Below, in pieces: positions 43,559-51,979 of a stretch of 64,000 bases of DNA. The notes beneath the pieces are model-generated. The model saw only the letters and a program-made list of their open reading frames with translations. It did no database searches and had not been told where the DNA came from. The position numbers and the translations under genes are program-made. The stretch comes from Achromobacter aegrifaciens (GTDB lineage: Bacteria; Pseudomonadota; Gammaproteobacteria; Burkholderiales; Burkholderiaceae_B), in contig NZ_CADIJY010000004.1 in NCBI RefSeq assembly GCF_902859735.1, positions 124,001-188,000 on the forward strand. Direction: 5' to 3'. Position 1 is the stretch's first letter, and each line of letters begins with the position of its first letter.

Positions 43559-43572
43559 GCGGCATATGCCGC
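43559..43572. promoter_or_regulatory. Perfect 14-bp palindrome
   Basis: GCGGCATATGCCGC reads the same on both strands. It lies 26 bases before the small gene at 43598. It could be an operator, but nothing else supports this. Confidence 0.25.
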
Positions 43573-43597
43573 GTCACCTGCTTGATAGGTACGCACC

Positions 43598-43783
43598 ATG
43601 ACGCCCAACACTCCCCACCCCAATCCCTCCCACACCGCGCCAGACACGCATGCCGACAAGGAACGCGCCCGCGCGGATCAACAGCATGAGGAAGCCCGGC
43701 GCAAGGCCCTGGTCGGCTCGCAGCACAAGGAAAACGTCCGCAGCGTCGCCGCACCGCGCTACCACGGGCACCGCGGCGGATGA
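43598..43783 (+). CDS. Small hydrophilic hypothetical protein
   Basis: The 61-residue product is rich in histidine, arginine and glutamate (DKERARADQQHEEARRKALV) with proline-rich ends. It has no signal peptide or hydrophobic region and looks disordered. The ribosome site is weak. It is placed between a perfect palindrome and the exported-protein gene at 43948. It is plausible as a gene because codon use is normal and no better frame exists. Confidence 0.45.
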   Translation: MTPNTPHPNPSHTAPDTHADKERARADQQHEEARRKALVGSQHKENVRSVAAPRYHGHRGG

Positions 43784-43947
43784 GGCTTGTGCCGGCTAGA
43801 TTCCGTAACGTCTTGGAAAAACATCAAACTGAAATAAGCGCCTGAAAGTTGGACCATCTTGCGTTGGACTTTGGACGGGACCAAAAGGATGAGTCCTGGT
43901 CCGGATGCCCTGCCCTGAATGGTTTTCAACGACAAAGGATGCTTATC

Positions 43948-44439
43948 GTGATTCCGATCAGAAAGACAGCCGCCGCCTGTGCCCTCGGTTTGGGCATGAT
44001 GGTGGCGGCAGCCGCCCAGACCGCCATGGCGCAAGGCCAGGCCGACGCTCCCGCGCCCCTGGCCACCGGCCTGACCGATTCCGGCAGCGCGGAAGGCCAG
44101 GTCATCGAAGCGGTGCGCAGCGGCGACATCCTGTCCATCAAGATCCGGTTCAAGCCCATCGTCGACGGCAAGACGGAAATGATCTACTCGCAGATCAGCA
44201 AGGACGACTACGCCAACAGCTTCTACGTCATCGCCGGCAACAAGAAGCACCTGCTGCTGAAAGACAGCAACGACAAGCCGCTGACCAATCCCAAGCTGCT
44301 CATCCGCACGTCCAAGGACACCCCCATGGCCGGTTCCTGGCAGGGCAAGTTCCCTGCCCCGCCCAAGGAAATCAAGGAGGTTTCGCTGACCATCCCGGGC
44401 GTGGAGACCTTCGACGCCATCAAGATCACCGACCGCTGA
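43948..44439 (+). CDS. Exported hypothetical protein
   Basis: The 163-residue protein has a signal peptide (IRKTAAACALGLGMMVAAAA, cleavage near AMA-QGQ). A GTG at 43948 with AAGGA 8 nt before it is preferred; ATG 43939 is an alternative. The mature part has IVDGKTEMIYSQISKDDYANSFY and a C-terminal VETFDAIKITD, beta-rich, periplasmic or surface. It is followed after two bases by an OmpA-like gene, so the pair is probably one unit for the outer envelope. Confidence 0.72.
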   Translation: MIPIRKTAAACALGLGMMVAAAAQTAMAQGQADAPAPLATGLTDSGSAEGQVIEAVRSGDILSIKIRFKPIVDGKTEMIYSQISKDDYANSFYVIAGNKKHLLLKDSNDKPLTNPKLLIRTSKDTPMAGSWQGKFPAPPKEIKEVSLTIPGVETFDAIKITDR

Positions 44440-44441
44440 CC

Positions 44442-45041
44442 ATGGCCGCCGCCACGCGCGCGCCGACTCTCCTGGCCGCGGCGCTGCTCGCCGCCGCCAG
44501 CGGCTCCTGGGCGCAGGAGCCTCCCTATAAGGCCGAGATCCTGGATCTGCAGGCCACCATCCTGGACCTGAAGGGATTGCCTGCCGATGCCAGCGGCGGC
44601 ATATCGGACCTGAACGCGCAGATAGACGGACTGGCCGCGCGCCACGACGGCCTGTCGGTGCGGCAAGACAAGAACGCCGTGACCGTCGCCATGCTGGGCG
44701 ATGTGCTGTTCGATTTCGACAAGACCACGATACGCCCCGCCGCCGAACCTACGCTGCGTGACATCGCCAGCCTGATCAAATCCAGTTCGGCCGGCACCGT
44801 CGGCATCGAAGGCCACACCGACTCCAAGGGTTCGGCCTCGTACAACAAGGATCTGTCGTTACGCCGCGCGCAGGCGGTGGCGCAATGGTTGGCAAGCCAT
44901 GGCGTGGACAAGTCGCGGCTGACGGTCAAGGGACTGGGCGATACCCAGCCGATCCAGTCGAACCGGCTGGCCAACGGTTCGGACAATCCGCAAGGACGGG
45001 CGCAGAACCGGCGCGTGGAGTTCGTGCTGCCCAAGCGCTGA
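44442..45041 (+). CDS. OmpA family outer-envelope protein
   Basis: The 199-residue protein starts with a signal peptide (LLAAALLAAASGSWA). A C-terminal OmpA domain follows, with LFDFDKTTIRPAAEPTLRDIA, GIEGHTDSKGSASYNKDLSLRRAQAV (in two parts), VKGLGDTQPI and AQNRRVEFVL. That domain binds the peptidoglycan peptide side chain. No beta-barrel is seen in the N-terminal part, which is short and helical. It is two bases downstream of the exported-protein gene and likely works with it. Confidence 0.9.
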   Translation: MAAATRAPTLLAAALLAAASGSWAQEPPYKAEILDLQATILDLKGLPADASGGISDLNAQIDGLAARHDGLSVRQDKNAVTVAMLGDVLFDFDKTTIRPAAEPTLRDIASLIKSSSAGTVGIEGHTDSKGSASYNKDLSLRRAQAVAQWLASHGVDKSRLTVKGLGDTQPIQSNRLANGSDNPQGRAQNRRVEFVLPKR

Positions 45042-45070
45042 GCAAGCACTGCGTGGGGCCGGCAGCGGCC

Positions 45071-45580
45071 TCAGCCGGCCGGCATACGCGAGGAGTCTGC
45101 GACCGCCAGGGCCACGTCCATGCTGACCAGCGCCGGCGCATTGCGCGGCAGCTCGCGCACGCCAATGACCGAGCGCGCATGCTCGCCCTGGCGGCCGAAG
45201 ATCGCGACCAGCAGTTCCGATCCGGTATCGGCAATGGCGGATAGCCGCGTGCTGGCGCGCTCGCCCACCTGGAAGAAGTAGTTGACGCGCAATACCTGCT
45301 CCACCGAGTCCAGGCTGCCCTGCGCGTGATGGGCAACCCACGACAGCGCATGCAGCACGCACAGGCGCACGGCCTCGCGCGCCTGTGCTTCGCCGACCTG
45401 CTCACCCACCGCGCCTTGAACCAGCAACTGGTCCGCGCTGAGCTTCGGAATCTGCCCTGCGACGTACACCGTGCCGCCGTGCCGCAGCGCCGGCAGATAG
45501 GCATAGTGCGTCGGCGTAGGCTGGGGCAAGGCCAGGCCCAGGGCCTGCAAACGCGCATCGGCTCCGGTCAGGATGCTCAT
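45071..45580 (-). CDS. RidA/YjgF/UK114 family protein
   Basis: The 169-residue protein is RidA-like, with GGTVYVAGQIPK, EAVRLCVLHALSWVAHHAQGSLDSVEQVLRVNYF (in two parts), the ISO-PALVSMDVALAV strand and SRLSAI. RidA proteins remove reactive enamine/imine intermediates; this subgroup is often found in catabolic operons. It overlaps the receptor gene stop by one base (TGATG), so it is coupled to it. It probably handles products of amino-acid or amide degradation linked to the same operon. Confidence 0.85.
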   Translation of the reverse strand: MSILTGADARLQALGLALPQPTPTHYAYLPALRHGGTVYVAGQIPKLSADQLLVQGAVGEQVGEAQAREAVRLCVLHALSWVAHHAQGSLDSVEQVLRVNYFFQVGERASTRLSAIADTGSELLVAIFGRQGEHARSVIGVRELPRNAPALVSMDVALAVADSSRMPAG

Positions 45581-46551
45581 CACAAACTGCCGGGCAGGAA
45601 GTTGACTTGTTTGGCCAGCGTCGCCCAGCGCTTGTTTTCGGCCGCGACGAAATCGGTAAAGGCCTGGGCCGAGCCGCCCTTGGTGCTTACCCCCTGCTCT
45701 TTCAGGCGCGAGGCCACTTCGGGCGACTGCAAGGCCCGGTTGAAGTCCTCGTTGAGTTTCTTGACGACTGCCTCGGGTGTACCGGCCGGAGCGACGATGC
45801 CCTGCCACGAAGTGATGTCCATATCCACCAGGCCGACTTCCTTGTAGCTGGGAATGTCCGGCGCCGTATCTATCCGTTCGGACGAAGTGACCGCCAGGGC
45901 CCGCAGCTTGCCGGCCTGGACGTGCGGCAGCAAGGTGATCACCGGATCCAGGATCAGACTGATGTGTCCGCCAAGCAGATCGTTGATGGCGGGTGCGCTG
46001 CCCTTGTAGGGGATGTGCGCCATGCGGATGCCCGCCCGCTGCTTGAACAGTTCGCCGGCCAGAAAGGTCGAGCTGGACGCGGAACCGAAAGTCAGCGTGT
46101 CCGGCTTGTCCTTGGCATAGGCGATGAACTCCTTCATCGTCTTGGCGGGCACGGCGTTGCCGGTGGCGATGATGTAGGGTTGATCGGCCAACAGGATCAC
46201 GGGCGCGAAGTCCCGCGTGGCGGAGTACGGCAGGCTGCTGTACTGCAGTTCATTGATCGACATGATCGGCAGGTTGGCCAACAGCAGCGTGTAGCCGTCC
46301 GCCGGCGCGCGGGCCACGAACTCGGCCCCGATGATGCCGCTGGCGCCGGGCTTGTTCACCACCAGCACGGGCTGCTTGACGTCCTGGCCCAGCTTTTGCG
46401 CGACAGTGCGCACGACCAGATCGGCCACGCCGCCCGGCGGGAACGGCACGACGATCTGTATGCTTTTGTTGGGAAAGTCCTGCGCGCTGGCGTTGCAGAC
46501 GGCGCCCAGCGCCAGCGTGGCGCACGCAAGGATGCGAATGGCGTTCTTCAT
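45580..46551 (-). CDS. Bug/TctC family tripartite-transporter-type receptor
   Basis: The 323-residue protein has a signal peptide (IRILACATLALGAVCNASA) and the Bug family core: IQIVVPFPPGGVADLVVRTV, VVNKPGASGIIGAEFVA, and a C-terminal PEVASRLKEQGV. These periplasmic receptors bind organic acids or amino acids with high affinity. No membrane partners are nearby, which is common for the many orphan Bug proteins in Bordetella and Achromobacter. It is in one operon with a dipeptidase and a RidA-like gene. Confidence 0.95.
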   Translation of the reverse strand: MKNAIRILACATLALGAVCNASAQDFPNKSIQIVVPFPPGGVADLVVRTVAQKLGQDVKQPVLVVNKPGASGIIGAEFVARAPADGYTLLLANLPIMSINELQYSSLPYSATRDFAPVILLADQPYIIATGNAVPAKTMKEFIAYAKDKPDTLTFGSASSSTFLAGELFKQRAGIRMAHIPYKGSAPAINDLLGGHISLILDPVITLLPHVQAGKLRALAVTSSERIDTAPDIPSYKEVGLVDMDITSWQGIVAPAGTPEAVVKKLNEDFNRALQSPEVASRLKEQGVSTKGGSAQAFTDFVAAENKRWATLAKQVNFLPGSL

Positions 46552-46576
46552 GTAAGTGCTCCGAGGTTGCGACCGT

Positions 46577-47584
46577 TCAGGGATTGCGGGTAGTAGTGGC
46601 TTGCGGGCCGAAGCTTGCATCGAAGAAGCGCATCCAGTTGCCGCCCATCAATAGCGCCACCTCGTCCGCTGAAAACCCCGTGGCGCGCAAGCCCTGTTCG
46701 ATGTTCTTGAAATCCCGGCTGTCCTGGAACCAGCCGGGCTGCGGCGGAAACCCCGGCTGCGCGGCCGAGCCTTCGCCGTAGTCGATGTTCTTGGTATAGC
46801 GGCCCGTGCGCATCCACTGGACCACCGAGTCCGGCTGGTCCTGGCACAGGTCCGAACCCAGGCCCAGGTGCTCCACCCCCACCAGATCCGCGGTGCGCGC
46901 CACCATGGCGCAGAAGTCGTCCAAGGTACAGGCCGATTTGTTCTTGAGGTGATGCGGATACAGCGAAAAGCCGAACATGCCGCCCGCGCCAGCCAGCGCC
47001 TTGAGCACCGTGTCCGACTTGTTGCGCAGCGCCTGCGCCCATGAATGCGGATTGGCGTGACTGATGGTGATGGGCCGCTCGGACAGTTCTATCGCCTCCA
47101 GCGTGGAACGTTCGCCCGAATGGCTCATGTCGATGACCAGCCCGACCCGGTTCATTTCCTTGATCACTTCGCGCCCCATGCGGGTGACGCCGCTGTCGAC
47201 CGCTTCATAGCAGCCCGCAGCCAGCAAGGACTGGTTGTTATAGGTCAGCTGCATGAAGCGCACGCCCAGCGTGTGCACCACCTCGACCAGGCCGATGTCG
47301 TCTTCGATGGGTGACGGGTTCTGCAGCCCGAAAATGATCGCGGTGCGGTCGGCCTCGCGGGCGCGCCTGACGTCGTCGCCACTGCGCGCCTGCACGATCA
47401 GGTCGGGATAGCGCTCGAACCACCGGTTCCAGCGTTCGATGTTGTGGATCATCTCGCGCAGGTTCTCGTGATAAGCGATGGTGACGTGGACCGCGTCCAC
47501 GCCGCCTTCACGCAGCTGGCGGAATATCTTCTCGGACCAGTTGCTGTATTGCAGTCCGTCGACGCGTAAGGCGCTTGCGCTCAT
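46577..47584 (-). CDS. Membrane dipeptidase (M19) family protein
   Basis: The 335-residue protein is of the M19 renal dipeptidase family, related to enzymes that cleave dipeptides or beta-lactam-like amides. Features are the FMQLTYNNQS, GLVIDMSHSGERSTLEAI, ITISHANPH, HLGLGSDLC and metal-binding histidines in these. It lacks a signal peptide. ATG 47584 has AAGGAAG 6 nt before it. It starts the operon with the Bug receptor and RidA-like gene, divergent from LysR at 47683. Confidence 0.92.
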   Translation of the reverse strand: MSASALRVDGLQYSNWSEKIFRQLREGGVDAVHVTIAYHENLREMIHNIERWNRWFERYPDLIVQARSGDDVRRAREADRTAIIFGLQNPSPIEDDIGLVEVVHTLGVRFMQLTYNNQSLLAAGCYEAVDSGVTRMGREVIKEMNRVGLVIDMSHSGERSTLEAIELSERPITISHANPHSWAQALRNKSDTVLKALAGAGGMFGFSLYPHHLKNKSACTLDDFCAMVARTADLVGVEHLGLGSDLCQDQPDSVVQWMRTGRYTKNIDYGEGSAAQPGFPPQPGWFQDSRDFKNIEQGLRATGFSADEVALLMGGNWMRFFDASFGPQATTTRNP

Positions 47585-47614
47585 TGCTTGCTTCCTTGAA
47601 TGGCAGTGAGCGGT

Positions 47615-47644
47615 ACTGTAGATTTCCAGCTTGAATTCAGTCAA
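47615..47644 (-). promoter_or_regulatory. Candidate promoter of the dipeptidase operon
   Basis: On the minus strand, TTGACT (47644-47639) and TACAGT (47620-47615) are 18 nt apart. Transcription would start near 47608, 24 bases ahead of ATG 47584. Confidence 0.4.
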
Positions 47645-47682
47645 ACTAAAATAACTTCGTTCTATTTAATATTTTCTTAAAT

Positions 47683-48564
47683 ATGAAACTCGAGCATCTG
47701 CGCATTTTCATGGCCGTGGTCGATGCTGGCGAACTGGCGCAGGCCGGTGACCGCGTCGGCCGTACGCCGGCGGCGCTTTCCATGACCTTGAAGCAGCTGG
47801 AGTCGGAGCTGGGCGGCCCCTTGTTCGAAGGCGAACGCAAGATCCGCTTGTCTCCCCTGGGCCTTTATGTCCGCGCGCAGGCGCAGCGGGCCATTGCGGA
47901 ATTCGACTCGGCCGTGGCCCACATGGTCCGCTATGCCAGCGGCGCGCTGGGAACGGCCAAGGTGGCCGCCGTGCCCTCGGCGGCCATCCGGCTGTTGCCC
48001 CAGGTCATCGGCTTGATGCGCAGGCAGTATCCGCAGGTACGGGTCGACCTGCGCGACATAGACTCGGCCGCGGTGGGCAAGGCGGTGGCCGATGGCGAGG
48101 TCGATTTCGGCATAGCCACGCTGCCGGCGCCCCTGCCCGGCATCGTGACCGAACCCCTGTTCGAAGACCGTTTCGTGCTGGTGTGTCCGGCCGGGCACCA
48201 CCTGACGAAATTGCGGCGCGAGGCGCGCTGGCGCGATATCGACGCCGCGGAATTCATTGCAAACGGCTTGTGCGCCCGGTTTGACTCCCCGGAAGTGGCC
48301 GCGTTGGTGGAAGCCTCGCTGCTGACGGTGCGCAACACCACTTCCTTGCTGACCTTTGTCGAACAAGGCTTCGGCGTCACCATCCTGCCCGCGCTGGCGG
48401 TGACGGCAAGCGCAAAATTGGCCATCGTACCCCTGGCCGACCAAAGCGCCGTCCGCAGCCTGGAAGTATTGACCCGCGGCGGCGAGACGCTCAGCCCGGC
48501 CGCTCAGGCTCTTCTGGGACTCACGCGCAGCATGGCTGCCGAGTTGGCACTGGCCTGGTCATGA
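47683..48564 (+). CDS. LysR family transcriptional regulator
   Basis: The 293-residue protein has a LysR winged helix-turn-helix (LEHLRIFMAVVDAGELAQAG, ALSMTLKQLESELGGPLFEG) and the effector domain (VAAVPSAAIRLLPQVIGLM, VDFGIATLPAPLPG). It is divergent from the dipeptidase-Bug-RidA operon and is the likely regulator of it, responding to the bound organic acid or peptide. A small conserved gene follows 17 bases downstream. Confidence 0.93.
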   Translation: MKLEHLRIFMAVVDAGELAQAGDRVGRTPAALSMTLKQLESELGGPLFEGERKIRLSPLGLYVRAQAQRAIAEFDSAVAHMVRYASGALGTAKVAAVPSAAIRLLPQVIGLMRRQYPQVRVDLRDIDSAAVGKAVADGEVDFGIATLPAPLPGIVTEPLFEDRFVLVCPAGHHLTKLRREARWRDIDAAEFIANGLCARFDSPEVAALVEASLLTVRNTTSLLTFVEQGFGVTILPALAVTASAKLAIVPLADQSAVRSLEVLTRGGETLSPAAQALLGLTRSMAAELALAWS

Positions 48565-48580
48565 TTTTTTCGGGACATCG

Positions 48581-48790
48581 ATGAAATTCGACATCTACGG
48601 CAGGTTTCAGCTCGACATCCGGCGCGAGGGCGCGGTGTGGACGGTGTACCGTTCGGAAGCCGGCAAGCGCGTGCGGGCTGCGGACATTGCCATTCCTGCC
48701 GATGTGCCCGCAGACGGGCTGGCCGAATATCTGGATGACATCTATCACGAGTTGTCCGGTCCGGGCGACCGGATTGAGCGTATCGGCTAG
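48581..48790 (+). CDS. Small conserved protein (DUF7661-like)
   Basis: The 69-residue protein reads as a compact alpha/beta domain: FDIYGRFQLDIRREG, VWTVYRSEAGKRVRAADIAI, ADGLAEYLDDIYHELSGPG. It resembles the DUF7661 group of small bacterial proteins of unknown role; I am only fairly sure of the name. No signal peptide. It starts 17 bases after the LysR gene and may be co-transcribed with it. Confidence 0.7.
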   Translation: MKFDIYGRFQLDIRREGAVWTVYRSEAGKRVRAADIAIPADVPADGLAEYLDDIYHELSGPGDRIERIG

Positions 48791-48800
48791 GGCAGCCGGA

Positions 48801-48872
48801 CTACTCCTCTTCACCGTAGCCGAAAGGCCAACGGCGCTTGTTCGGCTCGGGCGCGGGTTGCTGACTGTGCAT
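48801..48872 (-). CDS. 23-residue small protein
   Basis: ATG 48872 is preceded by AGGAG with a 6-nt spacer. The frame encodes 23 residues, starting MHSQQPAPEP and ending WPFGYGEEE, a charged, aromatic tail. It converges with the small DUF7661-like gene, ten bases away. The strong ribosome site and unusual tail argue for a translated product. Annotation tools normally miss frames of this size. Confidence 0.5.
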   Translation of the reverse strand: MHSQQPAPEPNKRRWPFGYGEEE

Positions 48873-49073
48873 GACGGGCTCCTGAGGTTCGATGGACGAA
48901 TACTACCGGCATCCGCCAAATCGAACTGCAAAGGTTCGCAAAGATCGCGGCAATCATGCCGCAAGAGCCCCATCCGTGTTTCTAACACAAGGTAGACGCA
49001 ACCCGCATCGGGGCTAGAACGTATGCCAATTCCCGGGCCGGCGCGTAGGATTGAAGCCGTACGGGAGAGCGCC

Positions 49074-49304
49074 ATGCCAGATTCCAGCTGGATTTGCGGC
49101 AGCGAGCCGCCGGGTCGCCAGGGATTCTTCGAGACGGAATTCAATACTGGCCAGACCGAAGTCACGATGTACTCCGTATTGGGCTGGATGCCGCCAGCGC
49201 ATCGCGGCTACGTCGTCAGGTGGCGCTCGCTGGAACCGGCGGTGGAACAGGCGGAAATCGAACGCTATCTGTATTACCGGCGCGAGGGACGCGGGCATTC
49301 TTGA
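49074..49304 (+). CDS. Small hypothetical protein
   Basis: The 76-residue protein has GGGAGAG just before its ATG at 49074. It shows FFETEFNTGQTEVTMYSVLGW and VVRWRSLEPAVEQAEIERYLYYRREG, a mixed alpha/beta pattern with a basic end. No known family is recognised and no signal peptide is seen. An intrinsic terminator follows at 49343. It is likely a stand-alone gene. Confidence 0.6.
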   Translation: MPDSSWICGSEPPGRQGFFETEFNTGQTEVTMYSVLGWMPPAHRGYVVRWRSLEPAVEQAEIERYLYYRREGRGHS

Positions 49305-49342
49305 CGCCCCAGGCTGGCCGCTTCTCTCCCGTTAATGCTCGC

Positions 49343-49372
49343 AAAGCCCGCGAATGCCGACGCGGGCTTTTT
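49343..49372 (+). terminator. Intrinsic terminator
   Basis: AAAGCCCGCG-N8-CGCGGGCTTT is followed by more T residues. It closes the small gene at 49074 and shields the LysR operon downstream. Confidence 0.88.
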
Positions 49373-49418
49373 CTTTGTCCGGCGCGGCGTACAGGCGCCA
49401 CCGCCGCAAACCCTTGAA

Positions 49419-49433
49419 ATAACTACCAGTTAT
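49419..49433. promoter_or_regulatory. LysR-type box upstream of the LysR gene at 49542
   Basis: ATAACT-ACC-AGTTAT is a perfect 15-bp dyad containing a T-N11-A motif (49420 to 49432). This is the classic LysR binding pattern. It lies about 110 bases before the LysR start and fits autoregulation of the operon. Confidence 0.5.
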
Positions 49434-49434
49434 G

Positions 49435-49467
49435 AAATTCCCTGATGAAAACCCCATCAGGGAATTT
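49435..49467. promoter_or_regulatory. 13-bp inverted repeat next to the LysR box
   Basis: AAATTCCCTGATG (49435-49447) and CATCAGGGAATTT (49455-49467) form a perfect stem with a 7-nt loop, directly after the LysR-type box. It could be a second operator or a terminator/attenuator hairpin in the leader. Confidence 0.45.
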
Positions 49468-49541
49468 ACTTATGCTCTTTAATTATTTGCAAAGCGCATA
49501 CTTGCCGGGCAAGAATTCGTCCTTGGCATAAATCAAACCAG

Positions 49542-50519
49542 ATGGAACTTCGTCAACTCGAGGCCTTCGCGGCCGTCATGTCCACGGGCAGCGTCACTGC
49601 TGCCGGCCGGCTATTGGGACGCTCCCAGCCGGCGATCAGCCGGTTGTTGCAGGAACTGGAAGCCGAGATCGGCTATCCCTTGTTTGCGCGCAGCGGCCCG
49701 CGCGTGACGCCCACCGAGCAGGGCTTCCTGCTGTATGACGACGTCGAGCGCGCGTTGGCGGGCATGCAGCAGATCCGCAGCCGCGCCGATGAAATCGCGC
49801 GCGGCCAGGCCCAGCCGCTGCTGATGGCCGCCACCTCCGCCCTGGCGGCGGGCCTGGTGCCCGACGCGCTCAAGCGCATCGAGGACCGGGTCGGCGCCGC
49901 GCGCATCCAATTGCGCAGCGCCTCGCCCGAGCGCGTGGTGCACGCCGTGCTATCCGGCGCCGCGCAACTGGGCGCGACCAGCCTGCCGCTGGAACATCGC
50001 GGCCTGACGGTGCACTGGATCGGGCAAGCGCCCTGTGTGGTCGCGCTGCCGGAAAACGATCCGCTGGCGCAACAAGCCGTGGTGCCAGTCGCCGCACTGG
50101 CCGGGCGCCGCATGATCACGATGGCCAATCCCTATCGCCTGCGCCGCCGCCTGGATGCCGCGCTGGCGCAGAACGCCCAGACGCTGGGCACCATGGAAAC
50201 CAACTCGTCCGTCAACGCCCTGGCCGCCGTGCGCGCCGGGCTGGGCGTGTCGGTGCTGGAACCGATCACCGCCTACGGCGCCCCCATGCCGGGCGTGGCG
50301 ATCCGTCCCATCGACCTGGACATCCCCTTTTTCTTCGGGGTCATCACCCCGCAGTCGCAAACGCTGACGCCGGCCTGCCAGGCCATGGCGGACGCGCTCG
50401 CCCAAGCCGCCGCGGCCCTGCTGCCCGGCTTCGCCCTGCACGACGCCGCCGAGCATTCGGCCCTGCTGCAGTCGATCTATGGCGACGACGCCCCTCTTAC
50501 GGAATCCCCTGCTATATGA
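49542..50519 (+). CDS. LysR family transcriptional regulator (first gene of its operon)
   Basis: The 325-residue protein has the LysR helix-turn-helix (LRQLEAFAAVMSTGSVTAAG, QPAISRLLQELEAEIGYPLF) and the usual two-lobe effector domain. Its stop overlaps the next start as ATGA, so it is the leading gene of the nine-gene operon, not divergent as LysR genes usually are. The T-N11-A dyad 110 bases upstream suggests that it controls its own transcript and hence the whole operon. The effector is unknown. Confidence 0.93.
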   Translation: MELRQLEAFAAVMSTGSVTAAGRLLGRSQPAISRLLQELEAEIGYPLFARSGPRVTPTEQGFLLYDDVERALAGMQQIRSRADEIARGQAQPLLMAATSALAAGLVPDALKRIEDRVGAARIQLRSASPERVVHAVLSGAAQLGATSLPLEHRGLTVHWIGQAPCVVALPENDPLAQQAVVPVAALAGRRMITMANPYRLRRRLDAALAQNAQTLGTMETNSSVNALAAVRAGLGVSVLEPITAYGAPMPGVAIRPIDLDIPFFFGVITPQSQTLTPACQAMADALAQAAAALLPGFALHDAAEHSALLQSIYGDDAPLTESPAI

Positions 50520-51979
50520 ATCAGCCTGTCGCCACCCCGCCGCAAGGCCTAGCCGCGCTGGAAGCGCGCCTGCGGCAAGACCTGTCCTGGCTGGAACTGC
50601 CCGCCAAGAACTGGGTCACGCCCCGCCTCGTCGACGGCCAGCCGGTGCTGGACGTGGCCATCATCGGCGGCGGCATGGCCGGCCTGGCCGCGGCCGCCTC
50701 GCTCAAGCACCTGGGCATCAACGCCCCGATCTTCGACCAGGCGCCCGAAGGCTATGAAGGTCCCTGGGCCACCACCGCCCGCATGGAAACCCTGCGTTCG
50801 CCCAAGCAATTGACCGGCCCCGCGCTGGGCCTGCCGGCGCTGACCTTCCGCGCCTGGTTCGAGGCGCAGTTCGGCGTTGACGCCTGGGAAGCGCTGGACA
50901 AGATTCCGCGCCTGCAATGGATGGACTATCTGCGCTGGTACCGCCGCGCACTGGACCTGGACCTGAAGAACGAACACCGCATCCTGGCCGTGCTGCCGCG
51001 CGCCGACCAGTTGGTGCAGCTGGACATCGAATCCCCCGCCGGACGCAGCACGGTGCTGGCGCGCCGCGTGGTGCTGGCCACCGGCCGCGACGGCCTGGGC
51101 GGCGCCTATGTGCCTGATTTTGCAAAGAAGCTGCCGCGCAACCGCTGGGCGCATTCGTCCGACGTGATGGACTACAACACCCTGGCCGGCAAGCGCGTGG
51201 GCGTGGTAGGTGCCGGCGCGTCGGCCATGGACAGCGCGGCCACCGCGCTGGAAGCCGGCGCCGCCAGCGTAGACCTGCTGATCCGCCGCAACGACATTCC
51301 GCGCATCAACAAGGGCAAGGGTGCGGGCAATCCGGGCCTGACCCATGGGCACCTGACCCTGCCCGACGAATGGAAGTGGAAGATCCGCCACTACATCAAC
51401 GCCGCCCAGGTGCCGCCGCCCCGCGGCAGCACGCTGCGCGTCTCGCGCCACCCCAACGCCCGCTTCAACCTGGGCTGCGGCGTGCAGGACCTGGCGCTGG
51501 TCGGCGACGAGATCCACGTCACCACGCCCAAGGGCGTGTTCGTGCTGGACTTCCTGATCTTCTCCACGGGTTTCCGCATCGACTGGACCGTGCGTCCGGA
51601 GTTCGCCGCGCTGGCGCCGCACGTGCGCGCCTGGGGCGACCGCTACGTGCCGCCGGCGGGCGAGGAAGACCAGGAGCTGCATGATTCGCCCGACCTGGGC
51701 GCCGTGTTCGAACTTCAGGAAAAGACCCCGGGCGCCTGTCCCGGCCTGGACCGCGTGCATTGCTTCTCCTACCCCGCCGCGCTGACGCAAGGCACGATCT
51801 CGGGCGACATCCCGGCCATCAGCGAAGGCGCCAAGCGCCTGGCGCAAGGCATCGCCGGCCTGTTCTATCGCGAGGACGTGGAGACGCACTACGCCAATAT
51901 GGAAGCGTTCTCCGAACCCGAGGTATTCGGCGATGAATGGACGCCGGCCCCGGCCCCGCAAGCGGAGACCGCGCAATGA
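50516..51979 (+). CDS. FAD/NAD(P)-dependent monooxygenase-like protein
   Basis: The 487-residue flavoprotein has two nucleotide-binding sites: DVAIIGGGMAGLAAAASL (residues 47-64) for FAD, and KRVGVVGAGASAMDSAATAL (about 226-245) for NADPH. The pattern is that of flavin-containing monooxygenases and related reductases. Family relatives oxidise carbon next to N, S or carbonyl groups. It overlaps both neighbours by ATGA and is tightly coupled with the LysR and the importer, so it likely acts on the imported compound. A specific substrate is not evident. Confidence 0.85.
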   Translation: MNQPVATPPQGLAALEARLRQDLSWLELPAKNWVTPRLVDGQPVLDVAIIGGGMAGLAAAASLKHLGINAPIFDQAPEGYEGPWATTARMETLRSPKQLTGPALGLPALTFRAWFEAQFGVDAWEALDKIPRLQWMDYLRWYRRALDLDLKNEHRILAVLPRADQLVQLDIESPAGRSTVLARRVVLATGRDGLGGAYVPDFAKKLPRNRWAHSSDVMDYNTLAGKRVGVVGAGASAMDSAATALEAGAASVDLLIRRNDIPRINKGKGAGNPGLTHGHLTLPDEWKWKIRHYINAAQVPPPRGSTLRVSRHPNARFNLGCGVQDLALVGDEIHVTTPKGVFVLDFLIFSTGFRIDWTVRPEFAALAPHVRAWGDRYVPPAGEEDQELHDSPDLGAVFELQEKTPGACPGLDRVHCFSYPAALTQGTISGDIPAISEGAKRLAQGIAGLFYREDVETHYANMEAFSEPEVFGDEWTPAPAPQAETAQ

